Part shown: piece after piece, positions 1 to 6,373 of the stretch
How the letters are laid out: every line of letters starts with the position of its first letter
Position numbering within the stretch: the first letter of the stretch is position 1
From: Ardenticatenales bacterium
GTDB taxonomy: Bacteria; Chloroflexota; Anaerolineae; Promineifilales; UBA4811
NCBI GenBank assembly: GCA_030667645.1
Contig: DAOUVM010000061.1
Coordinates: 1-9,657 of the forward strand
Direction of reading: 5' to 3'
DNA: 9,657 nucleotides
The notes under the pieces: generated by a model
Database searches by the model: none
What the model saw: only the letters and a program-made list of their open reading frames with translations
What the model was told of the DNA's origin: nothing
Made by a program: the position numbers and the translations under genes

Positions 1-809
1 AGCCGAGTGCTGCTGACACCATCTACCAGGCGGTGCGGGTCAACCTAGAGACCGGCAAACTAGCGACCGTCTTTACGCCGCCGGAACTGGTGGAGGAAAG
101 AGTGTATGCGGTGCTGCCGCCAGAGGCGGCTGATTGGCTTGCAGGCTTGAGCGAAGAGCAAGGTGAACGCTGGCCCCAACCTCCCACCGAGTATGACACC
201 ATCCTAGGGCCTGCTCCCGGCGTCGGACCGGTCGCCATCTTTTCACCGCTTTCGTACTCTTATATTAGCGGGCAGGTAGAGCTGGTGGGCACCGTATTGT
301 TGGACAATCTCGCCTACTACCGGCTTGCCTTTGGCAGCGGGTTGAACCCAAGCGCGTGGCAACTGGTCGGCAGCGAACACTCCGAGCCACGCGATAATGA
401 GCTGCTGGAGATCTGGGACGTGAGTGGGTTGGATGGACTCTATAGCCTGCAACTCACAGCCGTGCGCCACGATCAATCTTTCGAACAGGCCACGGTCCAG
501 GTAACGGTGGATGACACTCCGCCGGAGATCGAGCTCGCCTTTCCTCTGGCGGACCAAGAGTTTCTGTTGCCAGACGATGAGTGGGTGACTATCCAGCCAT
601 TGGCGCAGGATAATGTCTCCATGGATCGGGTTGAGTTCTTTCTGGATAACCGACTGGTGGGCAGCAGCGCCGTGGCGCCGTTTACTTTCCAATGGGTCGT
701 TAACGGCGCCGTGGGGGCCCACATCATCCATGCGGTCGCATATGACGCAGCCGGAAACTCGACCCAGAGCGATCCCGTGCGGATTGGAGTGGTGCGTACG
801 GGGGGCTAG
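1..809 (+). CDS. C-terminal part of a class A penicillin-binding protein (PBP1-like), 5' end outside the window
   Basis: The open frame runs in from the window edge (first whole codon at base 3) and stops at TAG 807-809. A GTG at 33 is internal, because the frame is open upstream and reads PSAADTIYQA before it. The transglycosylase and transpeptidase domains are not in the window. What is visible is the tail: a stretch including GKLATVFTPPELVEERVY, which I recognise from the end of Chloroflexi PBP1A-type proteins, a PP-rich linker, then two Ig-like beta domains. Domain 1 is at about residues 80-175 (YRLAFGSGLNPSAW, then WDVSGLDGLYSLQLTAVR). Domain 2 is at about 176-265 (DDTPPEIELAFP, then VEFFLDNRLVGSS, then AVAYDAAGNS). 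Such PBPs polymerise and cross-link peptidoglycan outside the membrane, and the Ig-like tail probably positions the enzyme in the wall. A surface protein carrying the same Ig-like domains is the main alternative; the linker favours a PBP. Confidence 0.8.
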   Translation, partial: PSAADTIYQAVRVNLETGKLATVFTPPELVEERVYAVLPPEAADWLAGLSEEQGERWPQPPTEYDTILGPAPGVGPVAIFSPLSYSYISGQVELVGTVLLDNLAYYRLAFGSGLNPSAWQLVGSEHSEPRDNELLEIWDVSGLDGLYSLQLTAVRHDQSFEQATVQVTVDDTPPEIELAFPLADQEFLLPDDEWVTIQPLAQDNVSMDRVEFFLDNRLVGSSAVAPFTFQWVVNGAVGAHIIHAVAYDAAGNSTQSDPVRIGVVRTGG

Positions 810-827
810 GCGGCACGCTGCTTCTGT

Positions 828-859
828 CGCCCTCGGCGAGGCGGACCCTCGACGAGGGT
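828..859 (+). terminator. Two back-to-back hairpins after the PBP gene, weak terminator candidate
   Basis: Just after the PBP stop there are two adjacent inverted repeats. One is CGCC-TC/GA-GGCG (828-843, one bulged C, 3-nt loop) and the other is ACCCT/AGGGT (845-859, 5-nt loop). No T tract follows (the next bases are AGGAGCAG), so this is not a standard intrinsic terminator. It could be a 3' stabilising structure or chance in GC-rich sequence. Confidence 0.25.
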
Positions 860-1250
860 AGGAGCAGATGATGTGGTTGATCGGCCCTGTATCGGAATGC
901 TTGCCAACATGAATGGTGCAGATGGGGAACCCAGTCCAGCTTGAGGTCCGCCGAATCCCGCGGCCCACTGCGTGTTCGAAGCAGTCTGCAGGGCGGTTCC
1001 CGTACCCCGGTCGGACGACTGACCGATGCCGGTTGCGCCGAATTCCCAAGTCCCGGCCGCCATCTGATTGTGCGAATCGTCATGTACCATCGCAATGGGC
1101 AGTTGGGCGACCGGGCCGATTGAGGGCTCAATTCGGGCGGGCTCGGTGCAGCGAGGGACAGAACCTGGAAGGGCGCGGTCAGGCAGATCAGACGGTTCGA
1201 TCGCGGCCAAGGCCCCGAGCACACTCCCCGCTTGGGGTCTCGTCATACAG
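860..1250. other. Gene-free spacer between the PBP gene and nfeD
   Basis: I find no supportable gene here on either strand. The open frames that cross it (for example minus 1246-806 and plus 913-1299) give Arg/Pro/Ser-rich low-information translations, lack convincing ribosome binding sites and match no family I know. A small hairpin CCCC-GCTT-GGGG lies at 1226-1237, upstream of the nfeD promoter. No tRNA, repeat or IS end was seen. It may be an upstream regulatory region or a decayed sequence. Confidence 0.5.
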
Positions 1251-1277
1251 TTTGATCCGACGCAGATGTGATATAAT
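1251..1277 (+). promoter_or_regulatory. Extended -10 promoter for nfeD
   Basis: A perfect TATAAT at 1272-1277 is preceded by TG at 1269-1270 with one intervening base, which is the extended -10 motif TGnTATAAT. The -35 side is weak: TTTGAT at 1251-1256 with a 15-bp spacer, as expected when an extended -10 carries recognition. Transcription would begin near 1284, only a few bases before the ribosome binding site GGAGGA (1288-1293), giving a leader of under 20 nt. Confidence 0.7.
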
Positions 1278-1301
1278 CCGCTCTATTGGAGGATTGTAGC
1301 T

Positions 1302-2624
1302 ATGGCAAAGAGAAGACTCTTGCTGTTGGGGGCGTTCCTATTCGCCCTTGCGCTGACTGGTTTGGTGGGCTCGGCCGGTGCGGCCGGGGAAGCGGTCCGA
1401 ATGCTGTCGATCACGGGACCGGTCACACCAGCGATGGTCAGCTATTTCGAGCGCGGCATTTCCATGGCTGAGCGCGAGGGGGCCATGGCGGTCATCATCC
1501 AACTGGATACACCTGGAGGGCAGCTCGATCTGATGTTGGACATCGTTCAGACGTTTCGAGCCGCCCCGGTTCCCGTCATTGTTTACGTCGCGCCTCGCGG
1601 CGCACAGGCGGCCTCGGCCGGCGCGATCATCACCCTGGCGGCTCACGCAGCCGTGATGGCGCCGGAAACTGTGATTGGCGCTGCCAGCCCGGTCAGCGGC
1701 GCGGGCGAGGACCTGGGCGAGACGATGCAGCGCAAGCAGGTGGAAGATCTCAAGGCAACCGTACGGGGTCTGGCCGAGCGGCGTGGCGAGAAAGCTGTCG
1801 AACTGGCCGAGGCGATGATAGAGGAAGCAAAGGCGGTTCATGCCAACGAGGCGCTGGAGGCGGGCCTGATTGACCTGGTGGCCGATGAGATGACCGAGTT
1901 GCTGGAGGGGTTGGATGGGCTGGTCGTGGAAGTGAGTGGGGAGGAGATGGTGCTTGCCACCGCCGGCGCTGCGGTGCTGGATGTTCCGCCCAATATAATC
2001 GAACAGGTCATGCATACCGTAGTGAACCCAACCGTTGTGACAGTGCTGATGGCGATCGGGGTGCAGGCGATCCTGTTGGAGCTATCGAGCCCCGGTGGAT
2101 GGGTAGCCGGCTTTGTGGGCGTGGTTTGCGTGGCGCTGGGATTGTATGGAGTCGGAGTGCTGCCGGTTAACTGGCTTGGCCTCGGGCTGGTAGGAGTAGC
2201 CTTTGTGCTGTTTATTTTGGATATCAAAACGCCGACCCATGGTGCGCTCACCACGGTCGGCGTTGTCACCCTGATTGCTGGTTTCCTGATCACGTTCAAC
2301 TACCCGGGCAGTCCAGAGTTCGCCCAAGTCTCCGTTCCCGTCGTGGTTGGAATCGCCCTAATCGTGGGTGCTTTTTTCGCCTTTGTGCTGTCCAAGGTAC
2401 TGGGGGCGCACAGGCGGCAGCCTGTCACCGGCATGGAGGCGTTGATTGGCGCGGTTGCTGAGGTTCGCGTGCCGCTGACGCCGGTCGGAAGTGTGTTTGT
2501 GGGCGGCGAGCGTTGGCGGGCGGTTTCTGAAGACGGCTCTGAGATCCCGGCTGGGATACTGGTGGTAGTTGTAGAGTCTGAAGGGTTCCGGCTGCGGGTA
2601 CGGCCGGTTGACAATGACCGCTAA
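1302..2624 (+). CDS. nfeD: NfeD-family membrane serine protease (ClpP-like domain, membrane region, OB-fold domain)
   Basis: A 440-residue protein of the long NfeD (STOPP, stomatin operon partner) type. An N-terminal signal or anchor segment (about 7-28) precedes a ClpP/crotonase-fold protease domain (about 32-210). LDTPGGQLD (68-76) and GAQAASAGAIITLAAH (100-115) hold the presumed Ser nucleophile S105. K151 in EDLKATVRGL is the likely Lys of the Ser-Lys dyad, by analogy with archaeal PH1510 (Ser97/Lys138 as I recall). The helices at about 235-366 form the membrane region, and the tail (about 376-440, TGMEALIGAVAEV to LRVRPV) fits the soluble OB-fold NfeDC domain. Known members cleave hydrophobic C-termini of stomatin/SPFH partners; none is visible here. 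The start ATG has GGAGGA 8 bases upstream and a strong promoter just before it, so the start is secure. Confidence 0.92.
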   Translation: MAKRRLLLLGAFLFALALTGLVGSAGAAGEAVRMLSITGPVTPAMVSYFERGISMAEREGAMAVIIQLDTPGGQLDLMLDIVQTFRAAPVPVIVYVAPRGAQAASAGAIITLAAHAAVMAPETVIGAASPVSGAGEDLGETMQRKQVEDLKATVRGLAERRGEKAVELAEAMIEEAKAVHANEALEAGLIDLVADEMTELLEGLDGLVVEVSGEEMVLATAGAAVLDVPPNIIEQVMHTVVNPTVVTVLMAIGVQAILLELSSPGGWVAGFVGVVCVALGLYGVGVLPVNWLGLGLVGVAFVLFILDIKTPTHGALTTVGVVTLIAGFLITFNYPGSPEFAQVSVPVVVGIALIVGAFFAFVLSKVLGAHRRQPVTGMEALIGAVAEVRVPLTPVGSVFVGGERWRAVSEDGSEIPAGILVVVVESEGFRLRVRPVDNDR

Positions 2625-2636
2625 CCCCCGTATACT
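2608..2636 (+). promoter_or_regulatory. Near-consensus sigma-70-type promoter for the FHA gene, overlapping the nfeD stop
   Basis: A perfect -35 TTGACA (2608-2613) and -10 TATACT (2631-2636, 5 of 6 matches) are separated by exactly 17 bp. The -35 lies inside the last codons of nfeD and the nfeD stop (2622-2624) lies in the spacer. Transcription would start near 2643, giving about a 48-nt leader before the FHA start. The FHA gene can therefore be expressed independently of nfeD. Confidence 0.75.
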
Positions 2637-2651
2637 GGCAGCATAAGCCAG
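2635..2651 (+). terminator. Small hairpin between nfeD and the FHA gene, weak attenuator or terminator candidate
   Basis: CTGGC (2635-2639), a 7-nt loop, and GCCAG (2647-2651) form a 5-bp stem. It is followed after five bases by the pyrimidine run CTTTCTCTTCC. It overlaps the -10 and start region of the FHA promoter. The stem is short and the T tract is interrupted, so at best it is a weak terminator of nfeD read-through. Confidence 0.25.
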
Positions 2652-2690
2652 ACGGCCTTTCTCTTCCGAATCCATCAAGGAGTCTACCCC

Positions 2691-3497
2691 ATGGATAGCA
2701 GCAGAGTGTTTCGGTTGGTCATGCGGCGTGGCCCTCAACCTGACAAGGTATATACCTTGACTGAAGATCTCCTCACTCTGGGTCGAGAGGGATCCAGCGC
2801 AATCGCGGTGAACGACCCCGAAGTGTCCCGGCAGCATGCGCGGGTAGCCTTTCAGGCAGGGGGCTATGTGATTGAGGACCTGGGGAGCACCAATGGGACC
2901 TTTGTGAACGGCTCCCGCATCACCGGGCCATATGCGCTGTCGAACGACGATGAGATTGGCCTGGGAGAGATGATTGTCCTGGCTTATCAGGTGTCAGTCG
3001 GCGCCGAGGCCGAGACGGTCGTATCAATGGCTCCAGAGTTTGACATTCCATTGGAGCCCTCGTCCGCTCCTCCGCCTCCCCCGTTTGGGATATCGGAACC
3101 AGCACCTGCATCTGCTTCGCCTCCTCCCTTGGCGGCGCGGCCCGAGTCCCCTCCCCCCCCTCTCATTTCATCTCAACCCGAACCAGAGCCGGTGTCAGCC
3201 ATGCCCCCTCTACCGCCACGAGAGCGCGAGCCGGCGCTTCCCCGACCACCGACGACAGCTACACCGGTATCCCGGCCGCCCTTCGAGCCCCCCAAGGATG
3301 AAGGAAAGGGCCGCAAGAAACTGATGATTGGCTGTGGCTGCCTGCTTGTGATCTTTATCTGCATTGCCACGTTGGTGGTCGCAGGGGTACCAAAGCTACT
3401 GTTGGACCTGTGGGAAGCGCCTGCAGAGTTCTGGCAGGACCCAATCGGCAATTGGAGCGATCTCTTTGGTATTATTGTGCTGCTGCCGTTCTTCTAG
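2691..3497 (+). CDS. FHA-domain protein with Pro-rich linker and C-terminal membrane anchor
   Basis: The N-terminal forkhead-associated domain (about 6-100) shows the canonical phosphothreonine-binding blocks: LGREGSS at 30-36, SRQHARV at 46-52, and DLGSTNGTFVNG at 63-74. Residues about 122-205 are a low-complexity Pro/Glu/Ser linker with runs of four to five prolines. A hydrophobic segment with a GCGCLL motif (about 211-233) is a probable single membrane span, preceded by basic residues (GKGRKK), which suggests the FHA domain is cytoplasmic. A short tail of about 35 residues would lie outside. FHA domains dock onto proteins phosphorylated by Ser/Thr kinases, so this is probably a membrane-tethered phospho-reader; no kinase is in the window. 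The ATG has AAGGAG (2677-2682) 8 bases upstream. The stop TAG (3495-3497) overlaps the stop of the convergent transporter gene. Family assignment is firm, but the partner is unknown. Confidence 0.9.
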   Translation: MDSSRVFRLVMRRGPQPDKVYTLTEDLLTLGREGSSAIAVNDPEVSRQHARVAFQAGGYVIEDLGSTNGTFVNGSRITGPYALSNDDEIGLGEMIVLAYQVSVGAEAETVVSMAPEFDIPLEPSSAPPPPPFGISEPAPASASPPPLAARPESPPPPLISSQPEPEPVSAMPPLPPREREPALPRPPTTATPVSRPPFEPPKDEGKGRKKLMIGCGCLLVIFICIATLVVAGVPKLLLDLWEAPAEFWQDPIGNWSDLFGIIVLLPFF

Positions 3498-5068
3498 GTC
3501 CCGTCGCTGAACGAGCCCTGGTGACTACCGATCGGGCGCCGGGGCTCGGATGCCTTTCCCGCGAGCCATATTGCCCCCACAGTCGCCAGGCCACACGCGG
3601 CCGCGCCTAGCCAGAAGGCTTCGTTCACCACCTGGACGGTTGCCTGAGACCCGATCTCCAACATCTGCTCCAGACTGCTTGCTACGGACCCGGAATCAGC
3701 GGCTGCCAGCAGGCTTGTGCTGATCGCCTGGAAGCGGCGCACACCGTACGTAGTCATTGCCGAGACGCCCACGGTCATCCCTATCAGCCGCAGGACGATG
3801 ACCAGCGCGGCCGCCATCCCTCGTTCCTGCTCTCCGGCTGCATTGATGACGACCGTGGCGGCCGGTGAAATGACCAGCCCCAATCCGATGCCGCCAATCA
3901 CCAGCGGAGGAATCATTTGGGCGTAGCCCGTATCCGGTGTCCACGTTCCCAGTGCCACAAAGCCGGCTGCGCCCAACAGCAGCCCAAGCCAGGCCGGAGG
4001 CCGGTAGCCCAGCCGATTCACCATCCATCCGCCGGGTATTGCTGCAAGCGCCATCGGAACCGTAAATGCGGAGAGCAGCCAGCCGCTCATCCAGGCACTC
4101 TCGGCCGGCGATCCGGCAACTATTATGTTGATAAAGAGGGGCACATTGACCAACCCGATCACGACGCAGTAGCCCAGGACAAAGTTGATCAGGCCGGCCG
4201 CAGCGACCCCCGGCCGGCGGAATAGTCCCAACGCCAAGAGGGGGTGGGAGGAGCGGTGCTCTACCCACAAGAAAGCGAGGAAGAGGGCGCCGGCCGCCAG
4301 CGTCAAGGGCACGGCGTAGGCGGGTGCGCCGGGATTCTCGTCGAGGGCGACGGCGGACAGAGTCAACTCGCCGCCCGAGCCAAGCCCAAGATTCAGCGCC
4401 GTCAGGCACAAGGCGATCAAGGTGGCTCCGCGCCAGTCCAACCGCGCTGCTGCCCTCGGCTGGGGCACCTTTTTCAGCGCCCACCAGGTCAGCGCCAGAG
4501 CTAGCAAGGCGATCGGGATGTTGAGCCAGAATATCAACCTCCAGTCAAACATACGGACCATGATGCCACCGTACAGATGCCCGGTAACCCATCCGGCCGT
4601 GTCCACCGCTCCAATCAGCCCTACCAGCCCCGCTCGACGCTCGGGGGGGAACAGGTCCCCTACTAGGGCCATGCTGACCGGCACCATTGCCCCGCCCCCA
4701 ATTGCCTGCACCACGCGGCCGGCAATTAGCCAGGGGAGTGTCTCCGCCACTGCCACGGCAGCCGAGCCAACCGCAAAGATGGAGAGGCAGATCAGATAGA
4801 CCCGGCCACGGCCGTACAGGTCGCTCACTCGCCCCATGAAACTCATCGTCACCGAATAGGCCAGCAAGTAGCCGGTTACCAGCCAACTGGCCTGGTCGAG
4901 TTCGGTTTGCAGGGGGATCTCCAGGTCATACATCACCTGGGGCAGCACGGCCGAGATGACCGTCAGGTCCAACGCCCCAATAAAGACGGGGAGGCAGACC
5001 AGCGCCATGATGAGCCCAGGGTTGGCGGGCCTGGAGCTATTTCGGGGGCTGGATATCCAACGGTTCAT
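3494..5068 (-). CDS. 14-TM MFS transporter, DHA2 (EmrB/QacA) type, partner of the upstream LprG-like lipoprotein
   Basis: A 524-residue MFS protein with about 14 hydrophobic segments (from about 18-41 to 484-504), the DHA2 layout. Signatures are LDLTVISAVLP (33-43, motif D1), GRVSDLYGRGR (79-89, motif A), GRVVQAIGGGA (117-127, motif B with R118) and DWRLIFWLNIP (175-185). Motif C is degenerate: GWVTGHLYGG (159-168) lacks the usual Gly-Pro. An amphipathic outer loop of about 44 residues separates TM13 and TM14 (440-483). The family uses the proton gradient to export drugs or lipids. The start is uncertain: the ATG at 5068 overlaps the lipoprotein gene by 32 bp and has no clear Shine-Dalgarno, and the alternative ATG at 5008 (residue 21) has none either. 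The longer form keeps basic residues before TM1, and overlap suggests translational coupling. Pairing with an LprG-like lipoprotein favours a lipid or amphiphile substrate; a drug pump is the alternative. Confidence 0.9.
   Translation of the reverse strand: MNRWISSPRNSSRPANPGLIMALVCLPVFIGALDLTVISAVLPQVMYDLEIPLQTELDQASWLVTGYLLAYSVTMSFMGRVSDLYGRGRVYLICLSIFAVGSAAVAVAETLPWLIAGRVVQAIGGGAMVPVSMALVGDLFPPERRAGLVGLIGAVDTAGWVTGHLYGGIMVRMFDWRLIFWLNIPIALLALALTWWALKKVPQPRAAARLDWRGATLIALCLTALNLGLGSGGELTLSAVALDENPGAPAYAVPLTLAAGALFLAFLWVEHRSSHPLLALGLFRRPGVAAAGLINFVLGYCVVIGLVNVPLFINIIVAGSPAESAWMSGWLLSAFTVPMALAAIPGGWMVNRLGYRPPAWLGLLLGAAGFVALGTWTPDTGYAQMIPPLVIGGIGLGLVISPAATVVINAAGEQERGMAAALVIVLRLIGMTVGVSAMTTYGVRRFQAISTSLLAAADSGSVASSLEQMLEIGSQATVQVVNEAFWLGAAACGLATVGAIWLAGKASEPRRPIGSHQGSFSDGT
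3512..3548. terminator. Hairpin just past the convergent stop codons, possible terminator of the FHA transcript
   Basis: CGAGCCCTGG (3512-3521) pairs with CCGGGGCTCG (3539-3548) over 10 bp with one G-T pair, enclosing a 17-nt loop. It begins 15 bases past the FHA stop and lies within the last codons of the minus-strand transporter gene. No U tract follows on the plus strand. It may slow or stop FHA transcripts, but could equally be a chance result of GC-rich coding sequence. Confidence 0.3.
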
Positions 5069-5762
5069 CGAACAGGCTGAACTCGATTGTCAATTCCATT
5101 GGCTGCTCGGGATCGGACTCGGGCAGCACGAGGCGGATGCGGTGGATCAGATAGGTCGTTGGATCGATCCATGCCTCCAACTGTGCCGGGCCGGACGGGA
5201 TGAGGCCGCCGGACATTGCGTGTACCTGGTCGCCGGTGGTCTCGCTCGTCAGGTACCAGAAAGCGCCGTCCAAATCGTCAAACTCGGCTGGGCCCTCTAC
5301 TTGGGTTCTGGCAGCGACCAACCCCTGAGTCATCAGGTGGGGGATGCCGACCTCGGCGTCAAAGAGCGCGGAGGGACTGAGCTCCCAGCCGGCCGGTAGC
5401 TCCTCCCACTGACCGGTGAGTAGATTCGTCATCCACCGCTTTTTCTGCACCGTGATCACCTGGATTTCGGCCACAAGGCCAGCCGCCATTACCTTGACAG
5501 ACGCCTGCAACCGATCGGGAGCGACATAGTCCCCCTCGGCGCGGCGAAAAACCAGGGTTTCCTCAGCATCTATGTAGGCGGGTGATCCGTCTCCCTCGAG
5601 GACAAAGTGGAGCCATTGAACCGTCTGCATGGCTGTGCCGGCTCGCGCTGCCACCGCCTGTGGATCTGGTGTAGGTGTAGGGACAACGGTCGGCTCGGGC
5701 GCACAGCCCACTCTGAGCAGACTCACAATCAAGATTAACGTATACACAATTCTCTTTTGCAT
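5037..5762 (-). CDS. LppX/LprAFG-family lipoprotein (LprG-like)
   Basis: A 241-residue secreted protein. The N-terminus MQKRIVYTLILIVSLLRVGC is a lipoprotein-type signal with the presumed lipidated Cys at 20, followed by a Pro/Thr linker (about 21-35). The lipobox is atypical (Arg at -3). The mature part (about 38-241) fits the LppX_LprAFG fold, a beta half-barrel that holds lipids in mycobacterial LprG and LppX: YIDAEETLVFRRAEGDYVAP, then VQKKRWMTNLLTGQWEELP, then AWIDPTTYLIHRIRLVLP, and a FDEPLDIQPP ending. The frame extends upstream to 5858, but the ATG at 5762 is chosen because GGGAGGG (5771-5777 complement) sits 8 bases before it and the signal peptide begins there. It is the first gene of a two-gene operon, and its stop lies inside the start region of the MFS gene. 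It probably delivers or receives a lipid for that transporter, by analogy with mycobacterial LprG-Rv1410; the substrate is unknown. Confidence 0.85.
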   Translation of the reverse strand: MQKRIVYTLILIVSLLRVGCAPEPTVVPTPTPDPQAVAARAGTAMQTVQWLHFVLEGDGSPAYIDAEETLVFRRAEGDYVAPDRLQASVKVMAAGLVAEIQVITVQKKRWMTNLLTGQWEELPAGWELSPSALFDAEVGIPHLMTQGLVAARTQVEGPAEFDDLDGAFWYLTSETTGDQVHAMSGGLIPSGPAQLEAWIDPTTYLIHRIRLVLPESDPEQPMELTIEFSLFDEPLDIQPPK

Positions 5763-5788
5763 GTTTTCATCCCTCCCAGAGATGAGGG

Positions 5789-5794
5789 ATTGTA
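5789..5794 (-). promoter_or_regulatory. Possible -10 element of the lipoprotein-MFS operon
   Basis: On the minus strand TACAAT (complement of 5789-5794, 5 of 6 matches to the -10 consensus) lies about 12 bases upstream of the ribosome binding site. The -35 region at a 17-bp distance is poor (TGGCGC), so the assignment rests mainly on the -10 and its position. Confidence 0.35.
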
Positions 5795-6249
5795 CAGGGA
5801 GTGCCAGTTGGGCGCCACTTCCCCCTTCTCCCTCTCGCGCCCGTCGAGACGCGACCATCCCGCGGTGCTCCTACCTCACTGTCCGAGCTCGCATCTGTAC
5901 CTCAGCCAGTGGCGCCTTTCGAACAGGGGATGGCCGTGTCGACCCTCCGGAAGAACCACAATACTAGGAGCTGCTCCATTCACCGCAGAACCGGATTCGC
6001 CCCGCAAACCGGGAAACTGCTGTGGTCCGGAGTGCGGCAACGCGACCATGGCACGCCCGTTGCGCTGCCACCTGCTACCCAGGAGATGTGTCAAGCTCTC
6101 GCGGAGGGGGCTTTTCCATCACGAATTCCAGGGATTAAAGGAGTTTCGCGAACTCTTACTGCTATTGTTCGCGTGATTTGGGCACTCGTGGCATTCGAGA
6201 TTCTCTTGGCGCGACTTTGCACACGCCCTGACCTGCTACCAGATGCCTA
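5795..6249. other. Gene-free spacer between two divergent lipoprotein operons
   Basis: No convincing gene is visible on either strand. The plus frame 5801-6253 and its overlapping alternatives have no ribosome binding site and translate into unrecognisable Arg/Pro/Leu-rich sequence. There are modest inverted repeats: GCAACG/CGTTGC at 6037-6063 (15-nt loop) and GAGTT/AACTC around TCGCG at 6141-6155. These could be regulator sites or chance. The length suits a shared control region for the divergent genes. Confidence 0.45.
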
Positions 6250-6276
6250 TTGACTTGCCACCTTTGCTGTGATAAG
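6250..6276 (+). promoter_or_regulatory. Promoter of the repeat lipoprotein gene
   Basis: TTGACT (6250-6255, 5 of 6 to the -35 consensus) is followed 15 bp later by GATAAG (6271-6276), preceded by TG at 6268-6269 as in an extended -10. The spacer is short and the -10 is imperfect. The position, about 100 bp upstream of the ATG, implies a leader of about 90 nt. Confidence 0.5.
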
Positions 6277-6308
6277 CTAAAGGCTACCTAGCGGGGCGCT
6301 TTGGCTTC

Positions 6309-6364
6309 CCAGGTGTGTTGGGTTGCCTGGTCTCGATCAATTCACCCAGTAGCGCGGACCCGCG
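6309..6364 (+). promoter_or_regulatory. Potentially structured leader of the repeat lipoprotein mRNA
   Basis: CCAGG (6309-6313) can pair with CCTGG (6326-6330) across a 12-nt loop. CGCG (6353-6356) can pair with CGCG (6361-6364) across the loop GACC, ending at the first base of the purine-rich ribosome binding site GAGGGGAG (6364-6371). A GGGT in the first loop (6320-6323) could alternatively pair with ACCC near 6344. No known riboswitch family is recognised. Confidence 0.25.
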
Positions 6365-6373
6365 AGGGGAGAG

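Noticed and set aside
33..35. GTG at 33 as the start of the first gene
   Set aside because: The frame is open to the window edge and the upstream residues continue the PBP-like sequence, so the GTG is internal.
1191..1207. GGTTCGATC resembling a tRNA T-loop
   Set aside because: The flanking bases cannot form the 5-bp T stem, and no acceptor or anticodon arm is found.
1226..1237. CCCC-GCTT-GGGG hairpin as a terminator
   Set aside because: Only 4 bp with no T tract, and no gene ends just upstream on the plus strand.
806..1246. Minus-strand open frame of 146 codons in the spacer upstream of nfeD
   Set aside because: No ribosome site, unrecognisable Pro/Ser/Arg-rich translation, and it runs into the end of the PBP gene.
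1338..2015. Long minus-strand open frame antisense to nfeD
   Set aside because: A shadow of a GC-rich gene: Arg/His-rich translation and no start signals.
5763..5858. Upstream extension of the LprG-like lipoprotein (33 extra residues)
   Set aside because: The signal peptide begins at the internal ATG at 5762, which has a strong GGGAGGG site; the extension is not hydrophobic and would bury the signal.
6010..6095. GGGAA ... GGTCC ... CAGGAGA order vaguely like a cobalamin riboswitch
   Set aside because: The B12 box and the core CCGCAACTG-type segment are absent, and the segment lies upstream of the likely promoter, so it would not be transcribed in the leader.
5801..6253. Plus-strand open frame of 150 codons in the divergent spacer
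   Set aside because: No ribosome site and no family resemblance. It overlaps the start regions of the lipoprotein operon promoter and would run through the next promoter.
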